A DNA stretch of 44,279 nt from an uncultured Alphaproteobacteria bacterium. Lineage in GTDB: Bacteria; Pseudomonadota; Alphaproteobacteria; UBA8366; JADFVY01. The stretch covers positions 1-44,279 of the forward strand of contig CAMYKU010000043.1 in NCBI GenBank assembly GCA_947259105.1, written 5' to 3'. Below, one piece after another: positions 18,704 through 27,339 of this stretch; position 1 is the first letter of the stretch; each line of letters starts with the position of its first letter. The notes under the pieces are model-generated. The model was not told the origin of the DNA. It did no database searches and was given only the letters and a program-made list of their open reading frames with translations. A program made the position numbers and the translations under genes.

Positions 18704-19872
18704 CCGCCCGCGGCGACATCCCGCACTACGTCAACCCGGCGCCGTTCGACCCGCAGACGGTAGTGGACCTGACCCCGGAGCAAGAGCGCTACTATACGGC
18801 CTCACAGTGGAAACTGATGTGGTGGCGCTTCCGGCGGCACCGTATCGCCGTCGTCAGCGGCGTGTTTCTCCTGCTCATGTATCTCTCGATCACGCTCAGC
18901 GAATTCATCGCGCCGTACGAACTGCAGCACCGAAACACCGATTTCCTCTATGCCCCGCCGCAGCAGGTCCACCTCTTCCACGACGGCGCATTCGTCGGAC
19001 CCTTCGTGCATCCCTACAAGAAGTCGCTCGACATGGCGAAGATGCGCTGGAACTATACCGCCGATCCGGCGCGGATTCAGCCGCTCCGGTTTTTCTGTGC
19101 TGGCGAATACGCCGGGTCCGAGTACCGGTTCTGGGGGCTGGTCGGCGGCCGCTTCCATCTGGTCTGCCCGGCGGAAGGTGGCCAACTGTTCCTGCTCGGC
19201 ACCGATCGCCTCGGCCGCGATATGTTCTCGCGCATCGTCTACGGCGCACGCATATCGCTGACCGTCGGCCTGATCGGCATCACCATCAGTTTCCTCATGG
19301 GGCTGGTGATCGGGGGGGTCGCCGGTTATTACGGCGGCTTCGTGGACAGCGTGGTGCAGCGTATCATCGAAATCATCCGGTCTTTCCCGGAGCTGCCGCT
19401 GTGGATGGCGCTGTCGGCCGCGCTTCCGGTCACCTGGAGCCCGATGCTCGTCTTTCTTGGGATAACCGTGATCCTCGCCCTGCTCGACTGGCCGGGACTG
19501 GCGCGCGCGGTGCGGTCCAAGTTCCTCGCCCTGCGCGAAGAGGATTTCTGCACGGCGGCGCAGTTGATGGGGGCGCGGCCCGGCCGCGTCATTTTCCGGC
19601 ACCTCATGCCCAGCTTCATGAGCCATCTGATCGCCTCGGCCACGCTCTCGATTCCGTCGATGATTCTGGCCGAGACGGCCCTGAGCTTCCTCGGGCTGGG
19701 CCTGCGCCCCCCGATCACGAGCTGGGGGGTGCTCCTGAACGAGGCACAGAATATCAATGTCGTCGCCATATACCCGTGGCTGATGTTGCCGGTGTTGCCG
19801 GTGATTCTGGTCGTGCTCGCCTTTCAGTTCCTCGGTGACGGCCTTCGCGATGCGGCGGACCCGTACAAGTAG
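18700..19872 (+). CDS. ABC importer permease, DppC/YejE type
   Basis: A 390-residue permease. After the first helix (~45-65) it has a long periplasmic stretch (~70-175) before the LGTDRLGRDMFSRIVYGARISL motif that begins the conserved BPD_transp domain. Such an enlarged loop is typical of YejE-type rather than short DppC permeases. The EAA loop reads FCTAAQLMGARPGRVIFRHLMP, and the end has FLGLGLRPPITSWG. It is the last gene of the rightward cluster and ends 9 nt before a convergent gene. Confidence 0.92.
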   Translation: MTARGDIPHYVNPAPFDPQTVVDLTPEQERYYTASQWKLMWWRFRRHRIAVVSGVFLLLMYLSITLSEFIAPYELQHRNTDFLYAPPQQVHLFHDGAFVGPFVHPYKKSLDMAKMRWNYTADPARIQPLRFFCAGEYAGSEYRFWGLVGGRFHLVCPAEGGQLFLLGTDRLGRDMFSRIVYGARISLTVGLIGITISFLMGLVIGGVAGYYGGFVDSVVQRIIEIIRSFPELPLWMALSAALPVTWSPMLVFLGITVILALLDWPGLARAVRSKFLALREEDFCTAAQLMGARPGRVIFRHLMPSFMSHLIASATLSIPSMILAETALSFLGLGLRPPITSWGVLLNEAQNINVVAIYPWLMLPVLPVILVVLAFQFLGDGLRDAADPYK

Positions 19873-19881
19873 GACCGATAT

Positions 19882-21237
19882 CTATCTGGCGAGGATGTAA
19901 ACCTCGACAGGCTCCTCGACGCCCAGGATATGGACCGGCCCGTAGCGCTCCGCCATGCCGGACGGCGCATAACCCTGCCGCACGGCCAGATCAAACGCGT
20001 CCGCGGCGGCCAGGGCGCGCGTCTCGCCCGCCTTGTTGTGCTTTTCCAGCTTCACCGCCAGATTCACGGCGTCGCCGATCACCGTATATTCGAGCCGCGT
20101 CTCGTCTCCAACCGCGCCGAACACGACGCGGCCGGTGGCGACCGCGGCGCCGATTCGCATCGGCCGGCGGTTCGCGGCCTCGCGGTCCTGCGTCCACTCG
20201 TCGGCCACCGCGATGACTGCCTCCAACGCGCGCATTGCGTCCGCCGCATGGGTGTCGCTGGGCGCCGCCGCCCCGAACGTCGCCAGGATCCCGTCGCCGA
20301 GGAACTTGTCGATGCTGCCGCCATGGGCCTGGATCACCGGAACCATGCGCGATTCATACTCGACCAGCGCGCCGATCAGCTCCGATGGCGGCAGCGACCT
20401 GGCGAGTTTAGTGAAACCGCGGATGTCGGTGGTCAGGATGGTGGCGTCGCGGGCCTCGCCGTGGCCGGGCCGGATCTGGTATTCCGCGCCGGTGATGCGC
20501 TCGGCGATCTCCGGAGCGAAGAAGCGGGAAAGGTCCCGCGCCGCGGCCTCTTCGACGACCGAGCGGATCAGCATCCGCCGGGCCCGCACCTGAGCCACCG
20601 CCAGGATCGCGGTGACCACCAGGATGGTGATGATCTTGTCGAGCTCGCCACCGATCAGCACCGAGTTCGCGGTGAGGTAATGGACGTAGTCCTGCGTGAT
20701 CATGTTGTCGGCGGGATCGGAATAGACGGCATAGAGCACCATTGCCAGCCACCCGGCGGCGGCCGTGAAGCCCGCCAGGAGAACATAGCGCGCCTCGAAC
20801 CTGAGGGCCCTGAGCGTGATGAAGATGAAGACGTAGAGTAGCGTTGGCGCCTTGAGATAGAAGGCCGGCGGCTGTTCGTACTGGATGTGGAAGCTCCAGA
20901 TCAGGAGAAACAACAGGCAAAGCTCGACCATCACCGAGGCACCGACGAACCAGCCGGCCACGGGACCCCGGTGCACCAGGACGAGCCGCGCCGCCGCGGC
21001 GATGAAGAAGGCGCTCAGCGCGAATGTGACCGGCGGAAACATCCAGTCGCCGCTGTAGGTCTTCGGAGCAACCGCATAGAGTACGCCGAAGAAGAGGACG
21101 ATGCCGAACTGCACCCAGGCGGCGAGCCGTTCGCTGGCATCCTGCTCGTGCTCTATCGCCGCACGGACACGCAACGGCAGATCCTCCGACGGCGGCGGAA
21201 CCTTCGCCCGTCCCGTGAGAAGAGCCTTCATATCCAT
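19882..21237 (-). CDS. Membrane-bound class III adenylate/guanylate cyclase
   Basis: A 451-residue protein. Residues ~40-235 hold about six hydrophobic helices, and ~265-451 are a class III cyclase catalytic domain. The first metal Asp is in ATILTTDIRGFTKL, and the second metal site and purine-site Lys are in SIDKFLGDGILATFG. The transition-state segment reads VIGDAVNLAVKLEKHNK: the Asn is kept, but Lys stands where canonical enzymes have Arg. The product is probably cAMP (inferred from the DKFLGDG Lys). It is the last gene of a leftward run after the MBL and methyltransferase genes. Confidence 0.88.
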   Translation of the reverse strand: MDMKALLTGRAKVPPPSEDLPLRVRAAIEHEQDASERLAAWVQFGIVLFFGVLYAVAPKTYSGDWMFPPVTFALSAFFIAAAARLVLVHRGPVAGWFVGASVMVELCLLFLLIWSFHIQYEQPPAFYLKAPTLLYVFIFITLRALRFEARYVLLAGFTAAAGWLAMVLYAVYSDPADNMITQDYVHYLTANSVLIGGELDKIITILVVTAILAVAQVRARRMLIRSVVEEAAARDLSRFFAPEIAERITGAEYQIRPGHGEARDATILTTDIRGFTKLARSLPPSELIGALVEYESRMVPVIQAHGGSIDKFLGDGILATFGAAAPSDTHAADAMRALEAVIAVADEWTQDREAANRRPMRIGAAVATGRVVFGAVGDETRLEYTVIGDAVNLAVKLEKHNKAGETRALAAADAFDLAVRQGYAPSGMAERYGPVHILGVEEPVEVYILAR

Positions 21238-21333
21238 CCAGGAACCGTCCCCCTAGCCGACATTGTGCAGCGGCCGTCCTTCAGATAGCCCTTCGAGGGC
21301 GCCGGCGCAAAATCAAGCTTTGCGCGCGCGTGA

Positions 21334-22188
21334 TCACCGTTTCTTGAGCCAAAGGCTCGATTCTCGTGCCCCGTCGGGCAGCGGGAGACGGCCGGCGATA
21401 CCGCGCGCTACCCTGTCGGCCATCCGCGAAACGGCGTAATGGCTGGCGAATTCCACGGTCCAGCCCCCAAACGCCAGAAACGGCACGACGCCGAGCTGTT
21501 CGTTGTAGCCGCGCCAGTCCCACGACGGCGGGTAGTCGTCCGGCAGGAAGATGTCGTGGATATGCACCAGAACGCCGGCCGGCAGGTCGACGAGGATACG
21601 GTTGAACAGCATGTCGACATCGGTGCCGGGCATCAGGATGTGGCTGGAATCGATGGCCAGAATGTCCCCGGGCTGCAGGGCATGGAACGGTGCCTCGCCT
21701 GCCTCCTGGACGGTGCGCCGCTGCATCTCGACGTGCGAAAGGCCCGCCAGGTCGGCGCGCGGCGCAGGGTCGATCGCCACAATGCGGGTGTCGAGGCCGC
21801 CATCGGCAACGGCCCGCGCCAGGAACCGGGTGGAGTGGCCGCTGCCCGTCTCGACGACGAGCTGCGGCCGTGTCTCGCGCGTGACGGTGTAGGCAATCGC
21901 CGCATCGAGTCTCGGGAACCAGTCCTGGCTCCAGCGCGGTTGCGGCGGCGGCCGGTCGCCGATCGCCTGCAGTTCCGCGGCGTACGACTCCATTCGGTCG
22001 AGCCATGCCGAAAACCGGTCGCGGCAGCCGTCGAGGATGCGCTCGATACCGGCATAGGCTGGCCGGGATCCGGCGGCGGGAACATCGCCTGCATAGCGAT
22101 AAGGGATGAAGAAGCCGCGCCGCGCGATGCCCAGCAACGTGGGAATCCCGAGTTGCAGGTGCCGGCGCCACGCCCGCAGCGCGGTCAT
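21334..22188 (-). CDS. Class I SAM-dependent methyltransferase (Methyltransf_24-like)
   Basis: A 284-residue protein. The SAM-binding loop is LVVETGSGHSTRFLARAV (~residue 110), followed by IVAIDPAPR and the later strand DILAIDSSHILMPGTDVDMLFNRILVDLPAGVLVHIHDIFLPDDYP. That last segment (D-S-S-H and H-I-H-D-I-F) is typical of class I methyltransferases found near glycan and secondary-metabolite genes. It starts 6 nt after the MBL gene stops. The acceptor is unknown. Confidence 0.8.
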   Translation of the reverse strand: MTALRAWRRHLQLGIPTLLGIARRGFFIPYRYAGDVPAAGSRPAYAGIERILDGCRDRFSAWLDRMESYAAELQAIGDRPPPQPRWSQDWFPRLDAAIAYTVTRETRPQLVVETGSGHSTRFLARAVADGGLDTRIVAIDPAPRADLAGLSHVEMQRRTVQEAGEAPFHALQPGDILAIDSSHILMPGTDVDMLFNRILVDLPAGVLVHIHDIFLPDDYPPSWDWRGYNEQLGVVPFLAFGGWTVEFASHYAVSRMADRVARGIAGRLPLPDGARESSLWLKKR

Positions 22189-22194
22189 CGCCGG

Positions 22195-23058
22195 TCAGTC
22201 CGAATCGCCGGAAGCGGGCGAGCCCGGCGACAGCTCCATGCCCTCGCGCGCAACGACGGTGCCCGGCCGCGCGGCCGCAGCCTCGACCGCGACCGCGTCC
22301 ATGAACGTATCGTCGTGTGAGGGATCGTGATGGAAGATCACCAGCCGGTCGACGTTGGCGGCGTCGGCGATGCGCATGCCCTCCTGCCAGGTCGAGTGGC
22401 CGAAGTTACTGAATTGCGGAAATTCCTCGTCGGTGTACGTCGAATCGTAGATCATCATGTCCGAGCCCGAGACGAAATCGACCAGTGCGGCATCGCGCTG
22501 TCCGGCGACATGCCCGATGTCGGTAATGTAGCACAGCGACCGTCCGTTGAACTCGACACGGTAGCCGGTCGCTCTGTCCGGATGGTCGAGAAGCGCGGTT
22601 TTGATCGCAATGCCCGCAGCCGGTTGCAGCGTCTCGCCGGCAGCGAAATCGCGGTATTCGATGTCGGCGGCGAACACCTCTGGCGGGACCGGAAACAACG
22701 GCGACATCATCATCTGGCATACGACGGTCTTGAGCGCATAATCGGGCTTGAGATGGCCGGCCCAGATGCGGAAACGGTTCCGCGCGACAAAAAACGGCTG
22801 GAAGAACGGCAGGCCGTAAATGTGGTCGAGATGCGTGTGGGTCAGGAAAATATCCCCGTCGACGGGCGCACCGTTCGCGGCCATCGCATCACCGAGCGGA
22901 CGGAGCCCCGTGCCGGCATCGAAGATCAACCGGCGGTCGCCGCACGACACCTCAAGGCAGGACGTGTTCCCGCCATAGCGCACGGTTTCGGCCCCCGGGC
23001 AGGCGATACTCCCGCGAACACCCCAGAAACGCACACTAAACGTTTCTACTTCGCCCAA
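22195..23058 (-). CDS. MBL-fold metallo-hydrolase
   Basis: A 287-residue metallo-beta-lactamase-fold hydrolase. It opens with SVRFWGVRGSIACPG and YGGNTSCLEV, typical of the PhnP/RNase Z-like MBL subgroup. The metal motif is FLTHTHLDHIYGLPFF, further ligands lie in ITDIGH and SDMMIYDSTYTDEE, and the last His is in IFHHDPSHDD. I place the start at TTG 23058 because an AGGGGGG lies 7 nt upstream; GTG at 23034 is a possible shorter start. The substrate may be a cyclic phosphodiester or nucleotide derivative (inference; the co-transcribed cyclase makes that interesting). Confidence 0.85.
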   Translation of the reverse strand: MGEVETFSVRFWGVRGSIACPGAETVRYGGNTSCLEVSCGDRRLIFDAGTGLRPLGDAMAANGAPVDGDIFLTHTHLDHIYGLPFFQPFFVARNRFRIWAGHLKPDYALKTVVCQMMMSPLFPVPPEVFAADIEYRDFAAGETLQPAAGIAIKTALLDHPDRATGYRVEFNGRSLCYITDIGHVAGQRDAALVDFVSGSDMMIYDSTYTDEEFPQFSNFGHSTWQEGMRIADAANVDRLVIFHHDPSHDDTFMDAVAVEAAAARPGTVVAREGMELSPGSPASGDSD

Positions 23059-23539
23059 CGGTCAGCCCCCCTGCGCCGGTTCACGCGCTTATCTCCGCCC
23101 ACGGTCATCGTCCGGGAGTCGCGTCGACGGAAGATAGCACGGGCAGCACCCACCGGCCCTAACATGGCATACTCTCGGCACATCGCACGATCCGCCAGCG
23201 CCCCCACGCGTGCCGGCTGGCCGCAACGCAACGGATCGAGCACGTGTGCATTCCCTGGCAAGCCTTCATGCATTAATCTTCAAAATTCCATTGTGCCAAT
23301 GGTGGCCGGCCCGGAAGCTGCAGCGCCGGTGCACTGCGGAGCTTATCATGGCGAACGATTCTGACCAGCGCAACCTCACGGCCGGGTTCCCCGCCGGCAC
23401 TTGTTGGACAGAATTTCCTGAACGAATAAGATTGGATGTCTTGCTCATCGTATTGCGTTAGAGGGCGCCGGGCAGGATAGCTTATCAGCGAAAGGTGAAG
23501 CCGGTGTCAGCGACGATCACAGGAAAGGGGTTCGGCGAG
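23059..23539. other. Divergent non-coding region between MBL hydrolase and MscS channel
   Basis: I see no supported gene in these 481 nt. They hold a perfect 6-bp inverted repeat at 23288-23302 (CCATTG, 3-nt loop, CAATGG) and a candidate rightward promoter at 23405-23432. The stretch 23270-23460 looks more AT-rich than the flanking coding DNA. Confidence 0.5.
23405..23432 (+). promoter_or_regulatory. Candidate promoter for the MscS-type channel gene
   Basis: TGGACA (23405-23410, 5 of 6 to the -35) is followed after 16 nt by TAAGAT (23427-23432, 4 of 6 to the -10). This would give a leader of about 100 nt before the ATG at 23540. Confidence 0.3.
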
Positions 23540-25756
23540 ATGCGAAACATTGCCGGTGCTATATTCGCGCTGATTTTCCTGTCTGTTCCATCCAGCCTGA
23601 TGGCCCAGCAGTTCACCGCCGATCCCACGCCGCCTGTCCCGCCAACGGCTGAGACGCTGGAGAATCTCTCCGCCGAAGAGAGGGCGGAGCTGCTGTCCCG
23701 TCTGTCCGATGAACAGGCCCGCGCCCTTTTGTCGGAGTATCTGAAGGCTGGTGCCGGGCCGAGGGCCGATGCATCGGAATCCGCGATCGAACAGCTTGAG
23801 GAGCGCGGCGAGTTGTTTCGGGCAAACTTCATTGCGGTCCTGAAAACCGCGCCGCAACTGCCGCAGGTCCCGTTGTTCGCCTATCAGCGGCTAAGCGAGG
23901 ATCGCGATGCCTGGTACCCACTTCGGGTGCTGGCCTATCTCGTTGTAATACTGGCTCTCGCCTACGGCGGCGAATGGCTGGCCATGAGGCTGTTGTCGGC
24001 GGTCAAAACCCCCCTGAAGGCAGACGCCGGTGCGGACTTCCTGGGCCGGTTTGGCCGTGCCGCGGGCATGCTGCTGATCGACCTGCTGGGGCTGGCAATT
24101 TTCGCCGCCATCACCGTGATCCTGTTTTTTATCGCCTATGAGGGGCAGCACGAGCCGACACGGCTTTTCGTGCTCACGCTGATCACGGCGATTGTTCTGT
24201 TTCGTGTCGTCATGGCTGTTTCACGGATGCTGTTCGCACCGAGCAAGCGAATGCCGCGGGTCGTGCCGCTGGGCGATGCCGATGCCCGCACAGCGCATCG
24301 ATACGCGGCGGCGGTCGGGGCGATCGGGTCATTCGGACTGCTCGGTTGCGACCTGATGCGGCTGCTCGGCCTCGACGAGGAACCGCATCAACTGTTGGTG
24401 CTGGGCGTGGGAACCCTGTTCTTTATCGTGCTCATCGCCGGGGTCTGGCGCGTCCGGCACGGCGTCGCCGCCTCGATGCTCGCCACGGGCGGGCATGGCG
24501 AGTCGAATCACAGATTGCTGCAGGGACTCGCCAATCTCTGGTACCTGCCGGTCATACTTTACATTGCGATCATTTATGTTCTCGCCGTGTTCAATGGCTT
24601 CTCCGGCAAGATCTCCGGCACTGCCCCCGGCGTGTCCAGCCTCGTCCTGATAGCGATGCTGCCTCTGGTCGACCGGATGCTATGCGGACTCGTCGGCCGC
24701 TACTTCGGGTCCGCGGACGATTCCCCCGGATCGTCTCAGCGGGTCTTCCGGCGGGCAATACACATTCTCGTCGGCGTCATCGCCGTGATCGCGCTGGCCG
24801 CAATCTGGCGCGCCGACCTGTTCAGCCTCGACGATGCCAGCATCGGCGGGCAGATGGCGCGCGCCGCTGTCGATATCGCGCTTACGGTCTTCGTCGGCTA
24901 CGTCGCCTGGGGCTTGTTCAATGCTCTCCTGATGCGCCAAATGCCCGCCGAGACGGATGAGCAGCCCGGTGGCGACGAGGGCGGCGCCGCGAACGCCTCC
25001 CGGCTCGGCACGGTGTTGCCCCTGTTCGTGCGCTTTGCGCAGATTTCGATCGTCGTGATTGTGGCGATGGTGATCCTCTCGGCGCTTGGCGTGAATATCG
25101 GCCCGCTGCTGGCCGGCGCCGGGATTGTGGGTATTGCCATCGGTTTCGGTGCACAGACCCTGGTGCGCGATCTGGTATCGGGCCTGTTCTTTCTGATCGA
25201 TGACGCCTTCCGGAGCGGCGAGTATGTCGACATCGGCAGCGTCAAGGGCACGGTGGAGAAGATCAACATGCGCTCGCTGGTGCTGCGCCATCACCTCGGC
25301 CCGCTGCACACCGTTCCTTACGGCGAGATCCAGCATCTGACCAATTACAGCCGCGACTGGATGATCATGAAGCTGGAGTTCCGCGTCGGTTACGACACCG
25401 ACGTCGACAAGGTGAAGAAGATTTTCAAGCGAATCGGCCAGGAGATGCTGGAGCATCCCGAGATGGGGGAGGATTTTATCGAACCGTTCAAGAGCCAGGG
25501 CGTGAAGGCGATGGAGGATTCGGCGATGATCGTGCGCGGCAAGTTTACGACCAAGCCGGGCAAGCAGTTCTCGATCCGCAAGGAAATATACAGCCGCGTA
25601 CAGAAGGCTTTCCAGGAGGCCGGCATCCAGTTCGCCCACCGCCGCGTTACCGTTGACTTCCCGGCCGACGCAGAGTTATCGGCCGGGAAGAAGAAGGAGA
25701 TCGCCGAGGCCGCAGGCGCCGCCGCCATTGCCGCCGAAGAGGAGAAGAAGGCGTAG
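23540..25756 (+). CDS. Large MscS-family mechanosensitive channel
   Basis: A 738-residue inner-membrane channel, much larger than E. coli MscS (286 residues) and close to the long YbdG/MscK-like classes. I start it at ATG 23540 because that gives a clean signal peptide (MRNIAGAIFALIFLSVPSSLMAQ); GTG 23495 is in frame but adds an unlikely leader. A periplasmic helical segment (~20-115) is followed by many membrane helices. The MscS core has the pore helix and the GIVGIAIGFGAQTLVRDLVSGLFFLIDDAF motif, then the beta domain (GEYVDIGSVKGTVEKINMRSLVLR) and a C-terminal alpha/beta domain. It would release solutes on hypo-osmotic shock. Confidence 0.93.
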   Translation: MRNIAGAIFALIFLSVPSSLMAQQFTADPTPPVPPTAETLENLSAEERAELLSRLSDEQARALLSEYLKAGAGPRADASESAIEQLEERGELFRANFIAVLKTAPQLPQVPLFAYQRLSEDRDAWYPLRVLAYLVVILALAYGGEWLAMRLLSAVKTPLKADAGADFLGRFGRAAGMLLIDLLGLAIFAAITVILFFIAYEGQHEPTRLFVLTLITAIVLFRVVMAVSRMLFAPSKRMPRVVPLGDADARTAHRYAAAVGAIGSFGLLGCDLMRLLGLDEEPHQLLVLGVGTLFFIVLIAGVWRVRHGVAASMLATGGHGESNHRLLQGLANLWYLPVILYIAIIYVLAVFNGFSGKISGTAPGVSSLVLIAMLPLVDRMLCGLVGRYFGSADDSPGSSQRVFRRAIHILVGVIAVIALAAIWRADLFSLDDASIGGQMARAAVDIALTVFVGYVAWGLFNALLMRQMPAETDEQPGGDEGGAANASRLGTVLPLFVRFAQISIVVIVAMVILSALGVNIGPLLAGAGIVGIAIGFGAQTLVRDLVSGLFFLIDDAFRSGEYVDIGSVKGTVEKINMRSLVLRHHLGPLHTVPYGEIQHLTNYSRDWMIMKLEFRVGYDTDVDKVKKIFKRIGQEMLEHPEMGEDFIEPFKSQGVKAMEDSAMIVRGKFTTKPGKQFSIRKEIYSRVQKAFQEAGIQFAHRRVTVDFPADAELSAGKKKEIAEAAGAAAIAAEEEKKA

Positions 25757-25892
25757 AAGGCGGCAGCCGGCCGGCCATGGCCTCGCCGGCCCCTCATCCC
25801 TCGGCGAGGCATTAGCCTTGAGCGTACCGCGTGCAGCGCGTTAGACTTCGGCGATCGCGCCGCGCCGGCTTGCAGCGAGGGTATTGTGTGAA

Positions 25893-27278
25893 ATGACGGC
25901 AATTTTCGATTCGACTGAGCGCGCAATTCGGGCCCCATCCCGCAAGACCTGCCATGCAGCTCGAACCTCTCGAATTTCACCGCGCCTCAGCAGGCTGGGC
26001 CCCCTTGTCCTGGCCGGGCTGCTCGCGGCTTGCGGCGGCGGTGGCGAGTATCAGATCGATCTGATGCCGGCGCCCGCCGTCTACGAGGATGGCGTATTGA
26101 GCCCGTTCCCCGAGGGTTTCGAGCTCGACACCGATGAGCGCCGGGGCATTTTCTATGCCACGCTGCGCGAGCCGGCCGGCGCCGAGACCGAAAGCATGTC
26201 GCCGTACCTCGACAAGCGCGGCGAGGTCGGGCGGCTCGGCATGGGCAAGGTCGAACTCGCGAGCGGCCCTCCCGAATGGCAGGCGGTGATCGGAATATCG
26301 CTCGCCAGGGAACGCGAGGGCGACTATCGCCTCAGGCTGGTGGATGTAACGGAGTTCGGCATCCTTGGCGACACCGTCACCGGATTCACCGAGCCCGGCC
26401 TGCGCCCGCCGGATCCTTTGGCCGCAGGGCGGCGCTTTGCCGAATTGGTGAACAGGGAGCTACGGCAATCAGCGCGCAAGGACATCCTGGTCTATGTCCA
26501 CGGCTACAAGGTGCCGTTCCCCGACCCCCTTCTCGTCTCGGCCGAACTCTGGCATTTCCTCGGCTACGAGGGCGTCGCCGTTGCCTTTTCCTGGCCATCG
26601 ACACCCAGTCGTTTTGCCTATTTCTCGGATCTCGACACGGCCAGGGTCTCGGCATTCGGGTTTCGCAAGTTTCTGCAGTTCCTGGCGCGCGACACCGAGG
26701 TCGAGCGCATTCACATTCTCGGCTACAGCGCGGGGAGCCGGCTGGTTGCGCTGACCGTAAATCAACTTGCCCTTATCAACAAGGCTCTGGCCCCGGATGC
26801 TGCCCGCGCGAAAACCAAGCTGGGACAGGTCATCCTCGTTGGCGGCGATATCGACCGTGACCTCGTCGCGACCTATATCGCGGACGGGCTTCTCGATAAC
26901 GTCGAGAGGCTCAGCATCTATATGTCGGGAACCGACAAGGCGCTCGGCGTTTCCCAATTTTTGCTCTCATACGAGCGGATGGGGCAGTTGGCCACGGGCG
27001 AGATTCCCACGGCCACCGCACAATTCCTCCTGAAGACCGGGAACTTGCACCTGATCAATGCGACCGACGCGGAAGGCGCGGCAAGCGGCAACGGTCACGG
27101 CTATTTCAGGAAGAGCCCGTGGGCGAGCAGCGATATCCTGGCCATGGTCCGATACGGTATGGATCCCGCACAACGCGGCTTGGTTCGCGAAGCCGGCTCG
27201 CCGATCTGGACCTTCCCGCCAGACTATGTCGCGCGGCTTCGGAAGGCGATCATCGCGCAGGAAGAGGCGGCACGCTGA
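25893..27278 (+). CDS. Lipoprotein alpha/beta hydrolase (DUF900-like)
   Basis: A 461-residue secreted hydrolase. The N-terminus ends in a lipobox (LAGLLAAC, Cys about residue 47), so it is probably a lipoprotein, although its pre-hydrophobic stretch is long and the true start could be further in. The DUF900-type hydrolase domain carries ILVYVHGYKVPF (oxyanion region), VAFSWPSTPSRFAYFSDLDTA and the nucleophile elbow ILGYSAGSRL. It follows the channel gene by 136 nt on the same strand. The substrate is unknown; ester or lipid hydrolysis in the envelope is likely. Confidence 0.82.
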   Translation: MTAIFDSTERAIRAPSRKTCHAARTSRISPRLSRLGPLVLAGLLAACGGGGEYQIDLMPAPAVYEDGVLSPFPEGFELDTDERRGIFYATLREPAGAETESMSPYLDKRGEVGRLGMGKVELASGPPEWQAVIGISLAREREGDYRLRLVDVTEFGILGDTVTGFTEPGLRPPDPLAAGRRFAELVNRELRQSARKDILVYVHGYKVPFPDPLLVSAELWHFLGYEGVAVAFSWPSTPSRFAYFSDLDTARVSAFGFRKFLQFLARDTEVERIHILGYSAGSRLVALTVNQLALINKALAPDAARAKTKLGQVILVGGDIDRDLVATYIADGLLDNVERLSIYMSGTDKALGVSQFLLSYERMGQLATGEIPTATAQFLLKTGNLHLINATDAEGAASGNGHGYFRKSPWASSDILAMVRYGMDPAQRGLVREAGSPIWTFPPDYVARLRKAIIAQEEAAR

Positions 27279-27301
27279 CAACGGCTCAACGGGCCCCCCG
27301 G

Positions 27302-27323
27302 CCCGGTGCGGCCAACCGCCGGG
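27302..27323. terminator. GC-rich hairpin between convergent genes
   Basis: CCCG(GT)GCGG, loop CCAA, CCGC-CGGG forms a bulged stem in the 61 nt between convergent stops. No T-run follows on either strand, so intrinsic termination is only possible, not shown. Confidence 0.3.
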
Positions 27324-27339
27324 TCCCAGCCGGCCCGGA

